DNA of 64,000 nt from Roseiarcus sp963741405 (GTDB lineage: Bacteria; Pseudomonadota; Alphaproteobacteria; Rhizobiales; Beijerinckiaceae), in contig CAVUHX010000040.1 in the NCBI GenBank assembly GCA_963741405.1, positions 62,001 to 126,000 of the forward strand, read 5' to 3'. The notes beneath the pieces were generated by a model that saw only the letters and a program-made list of their open reading frames with translations, ran no database searches and was not told the origin of the DNA. The number at the start of each line of letters is the position of its first letter. The first letter of the stretch is position 1. The position numbers were made by a program, and so were the translations under genes. Below are positions 16,103 to 25,143 of the stretch, piece by piece.

Positions 16103-16813
16103 ATGTCGAGACACATCTTCATCCTGACCGGCGCCGGCGTCTCGGCCGAGAGCGGGCTCGGCACGTTCCGCGACAGGGGCGAGGGGATCTGGACGCAGTT
16201 CGACCCGATGAAGCTCGCGACGCCCGAGGCTTTCGCGCGCGATCCCGAGACCGTTCTCGCCTTCTACGACGCGCGGCGGCGCAACCTCAGGAACGCCCGG
16301 CCGAACGCCGCGCATTTCGCGCTGGCGCGGCTCGAAGGGGCGCTCGCGGCCGAGGGCGGCGGCCTGACGCTCGTCACCCAGAACATCGACGATCTGCACG
16401 AGCGGGCGGGATCGAGGCGGGTTCTGCACATGCATGGCGAACTCCTCAAGGCGCGCTGCCTGCAGTGCGATTCGGTTCACCTCTGGACCGATGACCTGAC
16501 CCCTTCGCACGCCTGCCCCGACTGCGGCCGTAAAGGGGGCCTGCGCCCGCATGTCGTCTGGTTCGGCGAAATGCCGCTCCACCTCGACGACATCGACCAC
16601 GCCATGCGCAACGCCGATCTCTTCGTCGCAATCGGCACCTCGGGCGCGGTCTATCCGGCGGCGGGCTTCGTCGCCGAGGCGCGCGCCTACGGCGCGCAGA
16701 CCTGCGAGATCAACCTCGAGGCGGCCGATAACGCTTACTGTTTCGACGAAGCGCGCTATGGCCCGGCGAGCGAGACTGTCCCGGGCTGGGTTGAGGAACT
16801 CCTCGGAACGTGA
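16103..16813 (+). CDS. cobB: NAD-dependent protein deacylase, sirtuin (CobB-type)
   Basis: Sirtuins remove acyl groups from lysines using NAD. The 236-residue product from ATG 16103 (M-S-R-H-I-F-I-L-T-G-A-G-V-S-A-E-S-G) has the NAD-binding G-A-G-x-S-A-E-S-G, T-F-R-D-R-G-E-G-I-W, the T-Q-N-I-D-D-L-H block, the catalytic His in L-H-M-H-G-E-L, and the zinc-binding pairs C-L-Q-C and C-P-D-C. The length is normal for bacterial class III sirtuins. A further in-frame start at 16004 would add a 33-residue leader without similarity. Confidence 0.9.
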   Translation: MSRHIFILTGAGVSAESGLGTFRDRGEGIWTQFDPMKLATPEAFARDPETVLAFYDARRRNLRNARPNAAHFALARLEGALAAEGGGLTLVTQNIDDLHERAGSRRVLHMHGELLKARCLQCDSVHLWTDDLTPSHACPDCGRKGGLRPHVVWFGEMPLHLDDIDHAMRNADLFVAIGTSGAVYPAAGFVAEARAYGAQTCEINLEAADNAYCFDEARYGPASETVPGWVEELLGT

Positions 16814-16924
16814 TCGTATTTAGCTGCGGGGCGCGCGTTCGGCGGCTCTGTCTGCGAAAGCCGCGGCGCCCGGCGGCGCGGTCGGGACACAGGCCGGACC
16901 CGGTCGGGATCGAACTCGTTGGCG

Positions 16925-17783
16925 ATGGACCTCTCCATTCGATTCAGCTTCATTACGGCCAACGGCGTCACGCTGCACTGCGCCGAGGCGGGGCCGGACC
17001 AGGGTCCGCTCGTCGTGCTCCTGCATGGATTTCCCGAATTCTGGTTCGGCTGGCGCGAGTATTTCGGACCCCTGGCGGCGCAGGGCTTTCGTGTTGTCGC
17101 GCCGGACCAGCGCGGCTACAACCTGAGCAGCAAGCCCGAAAGCCCGGAGGCCTATCGGCTCGAACTCCTTGCTGGCGACATCTTCGGCCTGGCCGGCGTC
17201 CTCGGGCGCGAGCGGTTTCACGTTGTCGGACACGACTGGGGCGCGGCGGTGGCCTGGATGATGGCGGGTCTTGCGCCGAGGCGGCTGCTCAGCGCCGCGA
17301 TGCTGCAGGCGCCGCATCCGGCGATCTGGCTCGATGCCATGCGCAACGATCCCGACCAGCGGCACAGGAGCCGCTACGTTCAGATGCTCCGGCTGCCGTG
17401 GCTCTCCGAAATGACGCTGAAGATCGGCAATTTTTCGGGTCTGGTGCGCGCGTTCAGAACCGCGACGCGCCGTGACGCGTTCACGCCGGAGATCCTCGAC
17501 CGCTATCGCGAAGCCTGGCGTCAGCCGGGGGCGATCCACCGGCATGCTGAACGGGTATCGCGCGCTGTTCGTCGCCGAACCGCGGACTCCGGCGCTCGCC
17601 AGCCTGATTCCGCCGACCCTCGTCCTCTGGGGCGACAGGGACGATTTCGCCGTCCCACGCCTCGCCGACGACAGCGCGGCCCTGTGCAAGAACGCCCGGG
17701 TCCGGCATCTGCCGCAGGCGTCCCACTGGATCATTCACGACGCCCCGGACGTCGTCCGCGACGCGCTGCTGGACCACCCGTAG
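16925..17783 (+). pseudogene. Alpha/beta hydrolase (epoxide hydrolase-like), frameshifted
   Basis: The N-terminal part shows the fold's H-G-F-P-E-F-W-F-G-W oxyanion region and the nucleophile elbow V-G-H-D-W-G-A-A-V (Asp nucleophile), as in epoxide hydrolases and haloalkane dehalogenases. The C-terminal part, in another frame, has L-V-L-W-G-D-R-D-D-F and the catalytic-His region A-S-H-W-I-I-H-D-A-P. One extra C near 17536-17537 separates E-A-W-R-Q-P-G-A-I from T-G-M-L-N-G-Y-R-A-L-F. Correcting it gives a protein of ~285 residues. Whether the lesion is real or a base-calling error cannot be told here. Confidence 0.8.
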
Positions 17784-17847
17784 GGCGAGGTCGTCGACCC
17801 CGCCGGCGCGCTCACCGAGCGCGCCCTCCGGGCGTCCCGATGTGGCG

Positions 17848-18870
17848 CTAAGGGATCGCCTGCGCCGCCGGGAAGATCCATGCGCCGCTCAGGATCTCGG
17901 GACGGGGCCGGTACAGGCGGATCATGTAGCTCCAGTCGGGCGGGGTCAGCAGGCAATTGGCGATCTTGCCGTCGCAGCCGCCGAACTGCACGATTGCCGA
18001 GCCGTCGGGCTCGGTCTTCGACGTGAGGCTGTTGACGGTGTAGGTCTTCTGCGGGTTGGGCGCGAAGCGGCCGTCGGAGTCGTAGACGCTGATCGACCAG
18101 AAGCCGTCGACCGGGACATCCTTCAGCGTCAGCTTGTGGACGGTTCTGCCGTCGTTCCGGGGGGGCGTCACGTTCAGATAAAGGGCGTCCTCTTCCGGGA
18201 TGCCGCCCCAGGCGGCGCCCGAGCCGATCAGGCGCCGCACCGGGTCGACCCCGCCGCGCGGGCCGAACATGCCCTTGGCGTCGGGCAGCGTCTCGGCGAG
18301 AACGATCAATGCGGTGCGCACGTCGACCTGGGTCGAGGCGTCCCAGTTCGCGACGTGAAAGGAGCCGGAACCGCCCGGTTGCTCGACCTTGATCGCGTCC
18401 TGCAACGCGTTGACGGCGCCGACGTCCTTCGGATCGCCGGCGTCGACGAAGATGCGCACCGCGACAAGCACGTAGCGCGTGCCGATCTCCGCCTTCGTCA
18501 AGGTATGCCGGCCCGGGCCGTAGACGACCTCGTCGGTGTAGGCGTCCTCGTCCACCGCCTGCATCGACATGAAGCGCCGGCCGGCATCGGGGAGGGTAAT
18601 CGTCACCGGTCCGGCGTCGAGATCGAACACGGCGCCGGAATAGAGCGTGTCGCGGTTCACCCGCGTGACGGTCTGCCGGTCGAGCGCGATCGGCTCGCGG
18701 CGGTGAAGGAATTTGCCGAGCCCGCCATCCTTCACGGCGCTGGCGAAATAAAGATCCGACTCCGCGCGCGGGAAGTTGTCGGGCGTGACCACGACGGCGG
18801 GTTCTGGCGGCCGAGGCGAAGCTGCTCCCGCCAGGGGCGCGGCCGCGGCGAGCAGCAGTAGGAACTTCAT
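17848..18870 (-). CDS. Secreted DUF1254/DUF1214 domain protein
   Basis: The 340-residue product from ATG 18870, preceded by GGAGG, has a signal peptide (M-K-F-L-L-L-L-A-A-A-A-P-L-A-G-A). It carries the DUF1254 pattern V-N-R-D-T-L-Y-S-G-A-V-F-D-L and the DUF1214 end with F-W-S-I-S-V-Y-D-S-D-G-R-F. Proteins of this pair of domains are common periplasmic proteins of unknown role. The frame extends upstream, but the signal peptide and ribosome-binding site fix the start. Confidence 0.8.
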   Translation of the reverse strand: MKFLLLLAAAAPLAGAASPRPPEPAVVVTPDNFPRAESDLYFASAVKDGGLGKFLHRREPIALDRQTVTRVNRDTLYSGAVFDLDAGPVTITLPDAGRRFMSMQAVDEDAYTDEVVYGPGRHTLTKAEIGTRYVLVAVRIFVDAGDPKDVGAVNALQDAIKVEQPGGSGSFHVANWDASTQVDVRTALIVLAETLPDAKGMFGPRGGVDPVRRLIGSGAAWGGIPEEDALYLNVTPPRNDGRTVHKLTLKDVPVDGFWSISVYDSDGRFAPNPQKTYTVNSLTSKTEPDGSAIVQFGGCDGKIANCLLTPPDWSYMIRLYRPRPEILSGAWIFPAAQAIP

Positions 18871-19000
18871 GGTCGCCTCCTGGACGAATGCACGCGCTGC
18901 CTCCGGGTCCGAATCTGTCTGGAGTGTATCGACGCCGTTAGCGATGAATTCTGACCGCTTGACGATGAAACGGCAATGAGACAGCCGCTCTGCAACGGAC

Positions 19001-20137
19001 TCAGCCGCCGAACAATCGGTCCGCCGACAAGGCGTCGGCGATACGCCCGGCCTCGATCCCGATCGTGCGCAACTGACCGGTCGGCGAGACGATCGCGCCG
19101 CAAAAGAAAAGTCCGCGCTCGGCGGTCGGGGCACCGCTGACCAGCGGTTGGCCGGAGTCGCCCAGCACGCCCTTCGCGCCAGGCAGGAGGCCGCGCAGGT
19201 CCGGGCGGAATCCGGTCGCCAGGACGACCGCGTCGAAAGGCTCCGGCGGCGATCGGGCGAAGACGACCGTCTTCGGCTCGAAGCGCGCGATGTCGCCCCG
19301 AACCTTGATCCGGCCGGCGCGAATCATCGCGACCGTGCCGACGTCGAGAAGCGGGACGCGGCCGTCCTCCTCGGTCATCCGGCGCGGGCCCTTTGATGCG
19401 CGGACCAGGCCAAGGTTTTCGATCGAGCCGACGGCGAGGCGGATGATCGGCGCATTGAGGGCGTCGGCGACGCGGGCCGGCACACGGCTCTGCGCGATCG
19501 CCCAGGTCAGGATCGGCAGGCCGAGCAGGTCGCGCGGGAGGATGTTGACCGGGCCGCGCACCGAGAGCGTGACGTCCACGCCGGCCTCCGCGAGATCGAG
19601 CGCGATCTCGCCGCCCGAATTGCCCAAGCCGACGACGAGTATGCGTTTGCCCGCGTAGGGCGCCGGATTGCGGTAGAGGCTCGAATGAAGGATGTCGCCG
19701 CCGAACGTCTCCATGCCGGGCCAGGTCGGCGAATGGGGGTAGTCCGCTAAGCCGGTCGCCACGACGACGACGCGGGCGCTCCGCGCGCCGTCGGGCGCCT
19801 CGACGCGCCAACCCGGCCCATCGCGCCGAACCGCGTCGACCTGCGCGTCGAAGATGGGCTTCAGATCGTACCGGTCCGCGTAGCTTTCGAGATAGGCGAC
19901 CACCTGCGCGCGCGAAGGATAGCGGCCGAAGGACGAGGGCATCGGCAGGCCGGGCAGGCCGGAATGTCCGCGGTCGGTGTGCAGATGGAGCCGGTCGTAA
20001 TGGCGCCGCCAGACGGCGCCGACCGCGCCCGATTTCTCGACAATCACGGGCTTGACGCCCCGCCCCCGCAGGCAGGCCGCCGTGGCGAGCCCCGCGGGAC
20101 CGGCGCCGATGACGATCGCATCGCAGACCTCGGGCAT
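19001..20137 (-). CDS. Flavin-containing monooxygenase-like NAD(P)/FAD oxidoreductase
   Basis: This 378-residue protein starts M-P-E-V-C-D-A-I-V-I-G-A-G-P-A-G-L-A. It has an FAD dinucleotide motif at the N-terminus, a second one for NADPH in I-L-V-V-G-L-G-N-S-G-G-E, and A-T-G-F-R-P-D-L near the C-terminus. The order matches single-component flavin monooxygenases (YUCCA/FMO type), which hydroxylate soft nucleophiles. The substrate cannot be read from the sequence. The ATG at 20137 follows GGGAGGACA; the longer upstream frame is unlikely. Confidence 0.8.
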   Translation of the reverse strand: MPEVCDAIVIGAGPAGLATAACLRGRGVKPVIVEKSGAVGAVWRRHYDRLHLHTDRGHSGLPGLPMPSSFGRYPSRAQVVAYLESYADRYDLKPIFDAQVDAVRRDGPGWRVEAPDGARSARVVVVATGLADYPHSPTWPGMETFGGDILHSSLYRNPAPYAGKRILVVGLGNSGGEIALDLAEAGVDVTLSVRGPVNILPRDLLGLPILTWAIAQSRVPARVADALNAPIIRLAVGSIENLGLVRASKGPRRMTEEDGRVPLLDVGTVAMIRAGRIKVRGDIARFEPKTVVFARSPPEPFDAVVLATGFRPDLRGLLPGAKGVLGDSGQPLVSGAPTAERGLFFCGAIVSPTGQLRTIGIEAGRIADALSADRLFGG

Positions 20138-20350
20138 GCATGTCCTCCCGATGTCGTTCGCCCGCCAGTACGCGTTGTCAATAATCGAGGCGGGTCCGTC
20201 AAGCCAAAGCGCGCGACTTGTGGCGGCGCTTCTGTTCTTCGCGCGCGACGCCTGCGCCAAATTGTCACTCGCAAAGACTGTCGTTGACGAGCGCGGGCTG
20301 CGCGGCTCATAAGATCCGATGCGCTATTCTTAAAGTGCAGGGAGGAAATC

Positions 20351-21340
20351 ATGGAACGTCGTACAGCGATGAAACTGATGGGCGCCACGGCGGCGATGGC
20401 GAGCGCCGGGCTGCTGCCAGGCCGCGCGAGCGCGGCCGACAAGGTGACGATCGCTCTGATTCCCGGCCTTACCGCCGACGGCTTCTACGTCACGATGCAC
20501 AAGGGCGCAGAGGCTGCCGCCAAGGCGGTCGGCGCCGAACTCCTTTACCAAGGCGCGGCGGAATGGAACGTCTCGCTGCAGGTGCCGATCCTCGATGCGA
20601 TCATCGCCAAGAAGCCGGGGGCGATCATGATCGCCCCGGTCGACAAGACCCAACTCATCAAGCCGCTCCGCAAGGCGTTCGACGCCGGCATCACCGTCGT
20701 CTGCGTCGACACGTTCATCGGCAACGGCGTCTTCCAGACCGGCTCGGGCGAGGCCGACTTCCCAATCAGCTATGTCGCGTCGGACAACGTTCTCGGCGGC
20801 CGCATGGCGGCGCGGGGTCTGGCGAAAGCAATCGGCGACAAGGGCAAGGTCTATGTCTCCAACGTCAAGCCCGGCGTGTCGACCACCGACCAGCGCGAAG
20901 AGGGCTTCAAGCTGGAGATGAAGGACCACCCGAACATCGAGGTTCTCGAAACCCAGTTCAACGACGATGACGCCAACAAGGCGGCGGCGCAGGTGCAGGC
21001 GGTGATCGGTCGCGTGCCCGATCTCGCGGGCGTCTTCGGCGCCAACCTGTTCTCGGCCGGCGGCACGGCGAACGGCGTCAAGCAGGCCGGAAAGGCCGGG
21101 GTGGTCAAGATCGCCGGCTTCGACGCGCCGGAATCGGTCGTCGCGCAGCTCAAGGACGGCACATTCGCGCTGACGATCGCCCAGCACCCCGCCGAGATCG
21201 GTTATTTCGGCTACATCACGGCCTTCGCCCATCTGACCGGCAACCCCGTCCCGACGTCGATCGGCACCGGCTTCACGGTGATGACCAAGGATAACATCGA
21301 CGACCCGAACGTTTCGAGATTCCTCTACAAGAGCTCGTAA
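20351..21340 (+). CDS. Sugar ABC transporter, periplasmic binding protein
   Basis: The 329-residue binding protein starts with a twin-arginine-like leader (M-E-R-R-T-A-M-K-L-M-G) and an Ala-x-Ala cleavage region at R-A-S-A-A-D. The body has the periplasmic-binding-protein-4 layout: A-L-I-P-G-L-T-A-D-G-F-Y, I-M-I-A-P-V-D-K-T-Q-L and G-F-D-A-P-E-S-V-V-A-Q-L. AGGGAGGAAATC precedes the ATG. It heads a three-gene operon in the order binding protein, permease, ATPase, like the rhizobial fructose system frcBCA; the sugar is not known. Confidence 0.88.
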   Translation: MERRTAMKLMGATAAMASAGLLPGRASAADKVTIALIPGLTADGFYVTMHKGAEAAAKAVGAELLYQGAAEWNVSLQVPILDAIIAKKPGAIMIAPVDKTQLIKPLRKAFDAGITVVCVDTFIGNGVFQTGSGEADFPISYVASDNVLGGRMAARGLAKAIGDKGKVYVSNVKPGVSTTDQREEGFKLEMKDHPNIEVLETQFNDDDANKAAAQVQAVIGRVPDLAGVFGANLFSAGGTANGVKQAGKAGVVKIAGFDAPESVVAQLKDGTFALTIAQHPAEIGYFGYITAFAHLTGNPVPTSIGTGFTVMTKDNIDDPNVSRFLYKSS

Positions 21341-21359
21341 GGGCCCGACCGACCGCCGA

Positions 21360-21386
21360 AGCCGCCAGCCGATCGCGCTGGCGGCT
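21360..21386 (+). terminator. Intercistronic hairpin after the binding-protein gene
   Basis: AGCCGCCAGC and GCTGGCGGCT pair perfectly over 10 bp around a 7-base loop, 20 bases after the stop codon and 28 before the permease gene. There is no T run. Such hairpins between binding-protein and permease genes commonly protect the upstream message and lower downstream expression. Confidence 0.6.
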
Positions 21387-21413
21387 CTCGCTTGACGTTC
21401 GTGCGGGGACCGC

Positions 21414-22451
21414 ATGTCGATTGCAGTGACGTCGCCAACGGCGACTCTTCCTCACCCGATCATCCTCTGGATCGCACAGCTCAGGGCGTGGGTGTTCCTC
21501 ATCCTGCTCATTGTGTTTTTCGAGGTCTGGTCGCGCGCGGCGGAAGGGACCTCGTTTCTCTTCAACATCTACAACATCCAGTCGATCCTGGTGTTCGCCA
21601 CGGCGCCGTTACTGCTGGCGCTCGGGCAAACCTTTGTCATCATATCGTCCGGCATCGACTTGTCGCTCGGCTTCGTGATGGGCCTGTCGTCGGTGATCGC
21701 CGCCCATGCGTGCAACTACTTCGCCGCGCGCTGGGGCCTGCCGCCGTTCGCCGCGATGCTGGCGGCGATCCTTTCGGGGACGGCGATCGCGATCGTTCCC
21801 GGCCTCGTCAATGGGCTGCTCGTCTCCCGGCTGCAGATCCCGCCGTTCATCGGAACGCTCGGAATGTATGGCGTCGCGCGCGGCGCGGCCTATCTGTTCG
21901 CCGGCGGCATGACGGTCGCCATCGACAATAACTGGTACAGCGCCATCGGCAATGGCCGGATCCTCGGCGTGCCGGTGCTGGTGATCATCACCGCCGTCGC
22001 CTGCCTTATCCTGCACTATATGCTGTCGCAGACGCGCTTCGGCCAGCACACCTACGCGCTCGGCGCGAGCAAGGCGGCCGCCAATCGCGCCGGCATCGAC
22101 ATCAAGGCGCTGACGCTCAAGCTGTACCTGCTCTCCGCGGTCATGGCCGGTATCGCCGGCGCCATGTACACTGGCCGCTTCACCGCCGGCGCGGCCCAGG
22201 CGGGCGAGCCACTGCTGCTCGACTCGATCGCCGCCGTCGTCATCGGCGGCGCGAGCCTGTTCGGCGGATCGGGAACGATCTGGGGAACGATCGCCGGCGC
22301 GCTTGTCATTGCGGTCATCCAGTATGGCCTCGTCTTCATCAACGTCGAGCCGTTCTGGCAGTTCATCGCGGTCGGAACGGTGATCATCGTCTCGGTGCTC
22401 GTCGACCAGACGCAGCGCCGCCTGCTCGGAGGAGGGCGACAGGTTGAGTGA
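21414..22451 (+). CDS. Sugar ABC transporter, permease
   Basis: This 345-residue inner-membrane protein of the RbsC/BPD_transp_2 family has about 8-10 hydrophobic helices. It contains the family signature G-I-D-L-S-L-G-F-V-M-G-L and, later, the cytoplasmic loop G-A-S-K-A-A-A-N-R-A-G-I that contacts the ATPase. It would form a homodimeric channel. Its last codons overlap the start of the ATPase gene, indicating coupled translation. Confidence 0.88.
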   Translation: MSIAVTSPTATLPHPIILWIAQLRAWVFLILLIVFFEVWSRAAEGTSFLFNIYNIQSILVFATAPLLLALGQTFVIISSGIDLSLGFVMGLSSVIAAHACNYFAARWGLPPFAAMLAAILSGTAIAIVPGLVNGLLVSRLQIPPFIGTLGMYGVARGAAYLFAGGMTVAIDNNWYSAIGNGRILGVPVLVIITAVACLILHYMLSQTRFGQHTYALGASKAAANRAGIDIKALTLKLYLLSAVMAGIAGAMYTGRFTAGAAQAGEPLLLDSIAAVVIGGASLFGGSGTIWGTIAGALVIAVIQYGLVFINVEPFWQFIAVGTVIIVSVLVDQTQRRLLGGGRQVE

Positions 22452-23190
22452 CGCCGAGCCCATCCTCTCGGTCCGCAACGTCTCCAAGGCGTTCGGCGCG
22501 GTGCAGGCGCTCAGCCGGGTGTCGTTCGACGTCTTCCCCGGCGAAGTGGTGGCGCTCGCCGGCGACAACGGCGCTGGCAAGTCGACCATCATCAAGGCGA
22601 TTTCCGGCGTGTTCTCGCACGACGAGGGCGAGATCCTGCTCGGCGGCGCGCCGATCAATTTCGCCACGCCGCATGAGGCGCGCGCGAACGGCATCGAGAC
22701 GATCTACCAGGACCTCGCGCTCGCCGACAATCTGTCGATCGGCGAGAACATCTTTCTCGGCCGCGAGCCGAAACGGCGATTTCTGGGCATCCTGCCGATC
22801 CTCGACCGGGCGACGATGGCCGCTGCGGCGAGAGAGACCATGGCGAGCCTCGACTTTCATGTCACCCGGCTCGACGCGCCGGTCGCCGCCTTTTCTGGCG
22901 GCCAGCGCCAGGCGATCGCCATCGGCCGCGCCATCTTCTGGAACGCGCGACTCGTCATCATGGACGAGCCGACCGCGGCGCTCGGCGTGCCCGAGCAGCG
23001 CCGCGTCCTGTCGCTCATCAAGTCGCTGCGCGCGCAGGGCAAGGGAATCATCTTCATCTCGCACAACCTGCGCGACATTTTCGAGGTCGCCGACGAGATT
23101 GTGGTGTTCCGGCACGGCGAGAACTCGGGCAAGCGCAAGCCGTCGGAGACGACGCACGACGAGATTGTGAAATTAATGGTCGGAGGCTAG
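22444..23190 (+). CDS. Sugar ABC transporter, ATP-binding subunit (single domain)
   Basis: The 248-residue ATPase has Walker A A-G-D-N-G-A-G-K-S-T, signature A-F-S-G-G-Q-R-Q-A-I-A-I and Walker B L-V-I-M-D-E-P-T-A-A-L-G followed by the switch His in F-I-S-H-N-L. It has one nucleotide-binding domain, unlike the fused RbsA or AraG type of ~500 residues, and is similar in size to FrcA. The start is a TTG at 22444 that overlaps the end of the permease gene by 8 bases. Confidence 0.87.
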   Translation: MSDAEPILSVRNVSKAFGAVQALSRVSFDVFPGEVVALAGDNGAGKSTIIKAISGVFSHDEGEILLGGAPINFATPHEARANGIETIYQDLALADNLSIGENIFLGREPKRRFLGILPILDRATMAAAARETMASLDFHVTRLDAPVAAFSGGQRQAIAIGRAIFWNARLVIMDEPTAALGVPEQRRVLSLIKSLRAQGKGIIFISHNLRDIFEVADEIVVFRHGENSGKRKPSETTHDEIVKLMVGG

Positions 23191-23369
23191 GAGTCGCGAC
23201 CTAACACGAGGTCCATCGCTGAAGGCAGCCATCCCGACTGACCGCACCGTTTGTTATCTGCGCCGGGCGTCAAGCGCTTCCGCCTCGATCAACGTCATCC
23301 ACGTCTTGAACAGCTGGCGCTGGCGCCTCAACATGGAGGCCCGGCAGCGACAGGGGGCGAGCAAACACC

Positions 23370-24260
23370 GTGCAGCGCGACAAGGCCGTCCTGAGCGTCC
23401 GCCATGTGACGACCTACCGCTACGCCCGGCCGGTTGAGTTCGGCGAGCACCGCATGATGATGCGGCCGCGCGACGGCCACGATCAGCGGCTTGTCGCGTC
23501 GGAACTCCTGATCGAGCCGCAGCCGGCGCGTCTTCGCTGGCTTTACGACGCATTCGACAATTGCGTCGCGCTTGCCTCCTTTTCCGGCGCCTCGACCGCG
23601 CTCACGATCGAAAACCGCTTCACCGTCGAACGGACGGCGGACGATTCTCCCGGCGGCGAGATCGAGCCGCGCGCGCTCTCCTATCCGTTTTCCTATCAGC
23701 CCGACGAGCTGCCCGACATTTCCCGCTCGATCGAGCGGCTGTACGAGGATCCGGCCGGCGACGTCGACCGCTGGGCGCATCAGTTCGCGACTCCAGGGGG
23801 AGCGACGCAGACGAGCCACCTGCTGATGACGCTGACCTATGCGATCAAGGAAGGATTTTCCTACGAGCGGCGCGAGGAATTTGGCGTGCAGCCGCCACGC
23901 GTGACCCTCGACCGCCGCCGGGGCAGCTGCCGCGACTTTGCGGTCTTGATGATGGAGGGCCTCCGCTCCCTCGGATTCGCCGCCCGCTTCGTCTCCGGCT
24001 ATGTCTACGTGCCGCGCGGAGACGACGAGCCTGTACGGCTCGGGGGCGGCGCGACGCACGCCTGGTGCCAGGTGTATCTGCCCGGGGCGGGCTGGATCGA
24101 ATTCGATCCGACCAACGGCTTGGTCGGCGGCAGGGATCTTATTCGGGTTGCGGTCGCGCGCAATCCGGCTCACGCTGCGCCGCTGACTGGAACGTACTTC
24201 GGCAGCCTGGACGATGAATTGGGCATGGAGGTTCTGGTTGAAGTAACGCAACCAAAGTGA
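23370..24260 (+). CDS. Transglutaminase-like cysteine protease family protein (first of two)
   Basis: This 296-residue protein starts at a GTG. An N-terminal bacterial transglutaminase-associated region (V-T-T-Y-R-Y-A-R-P-V) precedes the papain-like core, with Cys in R-R-G-S-C-R-D-F-A-V, His in A-T-H-A-W-C-Q-V-Y and Asp in I-E-F-D-P-T-N-G. These three form the expected catalytic triad. In many alphaproteobacteria such genes sit beside alpha-E and ATP-grasp partners; none is present here. Confidence 0.85.
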   Translation: MQRDKAVLSVRHVTTYRYARPVEFGEHRMMMRPRDGHDQRLVASELLIEPQPARLRWLYDAFDNCVALASFSGASTALTIENRFTVERTADDSPGGEIEPRALSYPFSYQPDELPDISRSIERLYEDPAGDVDRWAHQFATPGGATQTSHLLMTLTYAIKEGFSYERREEFGVQPPRVTLDRRRGSCRDFAVLMMEGLRSLGFAARFVSGYVYVPRGDDEPVRLGGGATHAWCQVYLPGAGWIEFDPTNGLVGGRDLIRVAVARNPAHAAPLTGTYFGSLDDELGMEVLVEVTQPK

Positions 24261-24315
24261 GCCCAAAGCGTTCCGCTTGTGCCGATGCTTCACCATTCGC
24301 AGAGGGACCCTGCCG

Positions 24316-25131
24316 ATGATAATCCGGGCCGGATTCAAGATATCCTTTCAGTGCGCGGCGCCGACGCCGATGCTCCTGCAGCTCAACATCCATCCCTCGC
24401 GCGACGCGGATCTGTTGTCGCCGGACATTGTCGTCGCGAACCCGCGCCTGCCGATGGGATCCTATTTCGACCTGTTCGGCAACCGGGTGACGCGACTTGA
24501 CGTTCCGCCGGGCGCAGTGACGTTCACCAACGACTTCACGATCCGCGATAGCGGCCTTCCCGATGAAGCGCCTGAGGACGCTCCGCTCGCGCCGATCAAC
24601 GCCCTGCCGAGCGAGGTGCTCGTCTTTCTGCTCGCCAGCCGCTACTGCGACAGCGACAATCTCGCCGACTTCGCCTGGTCGCAATTCCATGGAATCGGCG
24701 GCGGGGCGCGCCTTGTGCAGACGATCTGCGATTTCGTCCACGGCCGGATTCGTTTCGACTATTCGCTGGCCAATCCGAAGCGGGTCGCGTCCGACGGTTT
24801 GCGCGACGGCGTCGGCGTATGCCGCGACTTCGCGCATCTCGCAATCGCGCTCTGCCGGGCGATGAACGTGCCCGCGCGCTACTGCACCGGATATCTCGGC
24901 GACATCGGCGTTCCACCCGATCCGGCGCCGATGGACTTTTCCGCCTGGTTCGAAGTCTTCCTCAACGGACGCTGGTACCCATTCGACGCCCGCCACAACA
25001 TGCCCCGGATCGGACGCATCGTCATGGGTCGAGGCCGCGACGCGGCCGACGTGGCGCTTTCCACCGCGTTCGGACAGGCGCCGCTGCAGCATTTCGAGGT
25101 CACAACCTACGAAGAGCCGGTCGCGGCGTGA
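24316..25131 (+). CDS. Transglutaminase-like family protein (second of two)
   Basis: The 271-residue protein starts M-I-I-R-A-G-F-K-I-S-F; an earlier start at 24277 is possible but adds no conserved sequence. The core has Cys in G-V-G-V-C-R-D-F-A-H, His replaced by a Phe-Ser-Ala-W context (M-D-F-S-A-W-F-E-V-F), and Asp in Y-P-F-D-A-R-H-N. The substitution of the expected H-A-W by S-A-W suggests a divergent or inactive site. It lies 55 bases after the first transglutaminase gene and is probably co-transcribed. Confidence 0.8.
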   Translation: MIIRAGFKISFQCAAPTPMLLQLNIHPSRDADLLSPDIVVANPRLPMGSYFDLFGNRVTRLDVPPGAVTFTNDFTIRDSGLPDEAPEDAPLAPINALPSEVLVFLLASRYCDSDNLADFAWSQFHGIGGGARLVQTICDFVHGRIRFDYSLANPKRVASDGLRDGVGVCRDFAHLAIALCRAMNVPARYCTGYLGDIGVPPDPAPMDFSAWFEVFLNGRWYPFDARHNMPRIGRIVMGRGRDAADVALSTAFGQAPLQHFEVTTYEEPVAA

Positions 25132-25143
25132 GCCCAAGCGCTC

